Of a stretch of 6,856 nt of DNA, positions 5,738-6,856 are shown piece after piece. The notes beneath the pieces were generated by a model. That model saw nothing but the letters and a program-made list of their open reading frames with translations. It was not told the origin of the DNA and did no database searches. This DNA is from Lachnospiraceae bacterium. Lineage in GTDB: Bacteria > Bacillota > Clostridia > Lachnospirales > Lachnospiraceae. Numbering within the stretch: the first letter of the stretch is position 1; each line of letters begins with the position of its first letter. Location: positions 1-6,856 of the forward strand of contig JAJQCU010000301.1 in the NCBI GenBank assembly GCA_021202575.1, read 5' to 3'. The position numbers and the translations under genes are program-made.

Positions 5738-5846
5738 GATTTCCATGACCCTGGTACAGCGTTTTCGAAATAACCGGACGTTTCTGCCGGTCTGTTTTCC
5801 CGATAGCGCAGGTCAAAAATCTTCAGCGCAGCCCGTTCTGCTCTTT

Positions 5847-6856
5847 CTATTCACTGATCTGCTGCTCGTCCTCTTCTATACAGGCCAACGCCGCCTTGAT
5901 CATGATGGCGCACTCGATCCGCTTTCTCTGAAGCTCGCAGCCCACATCGTAGGCATCGTGGATGTCCCCGTGGAAATTGTAGGAGTTGGCGGCGCAACCG
6001 CCGCTGCAATAGTATTTGGCGAAGCAGTCCCGGCATTTCGGTTTGGCGTACACATTGCAGCACTTGAACTCATCCACAATGTCCTGTCTTTTTATGCCCT
6101 CAAATACGTTGCCCAGCAGAAAATCCTCATTGCCCACAAACTGGTGGCAGGTATAAAAATCCCCCCAGGGCGGCACCGCCAGATATTCCGTGCATCTGCC
6201 GCAGCCGCTCAAACGCTTGGACACGCAGGGGCCGCCCTCCAGATCGATCATGAAATGAAAGAAATTCACCGGCTTTCCCGCTTTCCTTCTCTCCAGCAGA
6301 TATTTCGCCAGCTTATCATACTCCTCCAGCAGCACCGGAATGTCCTCCGTGCGGATAGCATAATCGTCCTCCGGGCCGGCCACCACCGGTTCCACAGAAA
6401 TCTGTTCAAAGCCAAGCTCAGCCAGATGCTTCACGTCCTCCGAAAAATCCAGATTATGGTGAGTATAGGTGCCCCTCACATAATAATTGGTCTGCTTCCT
6501 GCTCTCCGCGGCCTTCTGAAATTTCGGCACAATCAGGTCATAGCTGCCCTTCCCGTTTCTGAAGGGACGCATCCGGTCGTGAACCACCCGCCGCCCATCG
6601 ATGGAGAGCACAAGATTGCTCATCTCCCGGTTGGCGAATTCCAGAATCTCGTCATTCAGCAGGACGCCGTTGGTGGTCAGGGTGAAGCGGAATTTCTTGT
6701 GGTTTGGCTCCTCCAGGGAACGCCCGTAGGCTACAAGCTCCTTCACCACCTGCCAGTTCATAAGCGTCGCCCCGCCGAAAAAGTCCACCAACAGATTCAC
6801 CCTGCTGCCTGAAATTGCCACCAGAAAATCCATCGCCGCCTTTCCCACCTCAAAGC
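5847..6856 (-). CDS. scfB: SCIFF peptide maturase, radical SAM/SPASM thioether-forming enzyme (5' partial)
   Basis: The C-terminal part (about 335 codons) of the enzyme that installs a Cys-to-Thr thioether bridge in the SCIFF peptide, a ribosomally made product conserved in Clostridia. The gene is incomplete: the frame continues past a GTG at 6848 into F-E codons and off the edge. The CX3CX2C radical-SAM motif and the SCIFF peptide gene must lie beyond it (full length usually about 450 aa). Family stretches visible include FRFTLTTNGVLLND, NREMSNLVLSIDGRR, GTYTHHNLDFSEDV, FFHFMIDLEGGPCV and CAANSYNFHGD. SPASM cluster cysteines, counted from the GTG codon, include C208, C216, C234, the CX2CX5CX3C set C272, C275, C281, C285, and C304. 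The motif normally read as FFGGEPLMNW is FFGGATLMNW here (codons at 6765-6770). Stop TAG at 5847-5849; secDF follows on the same strand. Confidence 0.93.
   Translation of the reverse strand, partial: FEVGKAAMDFLVAISGSRVNLLVDFFGGATLMNWQVVKELVAYGRSLEEPNHKKFRFTLTTNGVLLNDEILEFANREMSNLVLSIDGRRVVHDRMRPFRNGKGSYDLIVPKFQKAAESRKQTNYYVRGTYTHHNLDFSEDVKHLAELGFEQISVEPVVAGPEDDYAIRTEDIPVLLEEYDKLAKYLLERRKAGKPVNFFHFMIDLEGGPCVSKRLSGCGRCTEYLAVPPWGDFYTCHQFVGNEDFLLGNVFEGIKRQDIVDEFKCCNVYAKPKCRDCFAKYYCSGGCAANSYNFHGDIHDAYDVGCELQRKRIECAIMIKAALACIEEDEQQISE

Noticed and set aside
5773..5791. Hairpin in the maturase-secDF gap as a terminator
   Set aside because: The stem is only five pairs with a nine-base loop and no U-tract.
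5724..5816. Extended N-terminus for SecDF from an ATG at 5816
   Set aside because: The added 31 residues are polar and atypical, and the strong GGAGG site belongs to the ATG at 5723.
5715..6812. A 365-codon plus-strand open frame
   Set aside because: It is antisense to the well-recognised SCIFF maturase and the secDF leader, with no domain and no ribosome site noted.
6846..6848. GTG at 6848 as the start of the SCIFF maturase
   Set aside because: The frame stays open to the window edge with F-E codons upstream, and the radical-SAM cysteine motif is still missing, so the gene begins outside the window.

Overview
The window looks like a chromosomal segment of a gut-type member of the Clostridia, most likely Lachnospiraceae. 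The strongest marker is the partial gene at the right edge. It encodes the radical-SAM/SPASM maturase of SCIFF (the six-cysteine peptide found almost throughout Clostridia), and it lies directly upstream of a fused secDF gene. The taxonomic call is an inference from gene families, not from a database search.

Layout. (i) Positions 1-257 form an AT-rich flank with no convincing gene. It holds a long imperfect hairpin (4-53), a second hairpin (163-189), three 12-nt-phased GCAAAW motifs (108-137), and an unrecognised minus-strand frame that runs off the left edge. (ii) Positions 258-2611 are a plus-strand, operon-like block. It contains a 66-aa protein of unknown function, a 532-aa large serine recombinase whose ATG overlaps the small gene's stop (ATGA), and, 33 nt later, a 174-aa protein resembling the free-standing LPD3/BECR-fold nuclease-toxin domains of phage and mobile-element proteins. 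(iii) Positions 2566-2770 are a junction. It has a nested hairpin over the 3' end of the toxin-like gene, a good minus-strand promoter that could make a short antisense RNA from that hairpin, and a perfect 24-nt sequence in tandem (two copies, 25-nt period). (iv) From about 2775 the base composition becomes clearly GC-richer and a zinc amidase (Amidase_3) reads out with no proper start, as if its 5' end were lost at the junction. (v) A terminator at 3300-3345, usable from both strands, separates the amidase from the convergent minus-strand genes. (vi) The minus strand carries secDF (start at 5723) and upstream of it the SCIFF maturase, whose N-terminus lies beyond the right edge.

Reading as a whole: the left 2.7 kb is most simply the right-hand part of a serine-recombinase mobile element carrying a toxin-like cargo gene, inserted next to or into a peptidoglycan amidase gene. 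The right 3.5 kb is core genome linking a ribosomally made peptide maturase to the Sec export motor. The most interesting unexplained structure is the promoter, hairpin and U-tract set at 2566-2675, antisense to the end of the toxin-like gene. Also worth checking are the 24-nt tandem repeat at the junction and a GGAT sequence where the maturase should have the GGEP motif.
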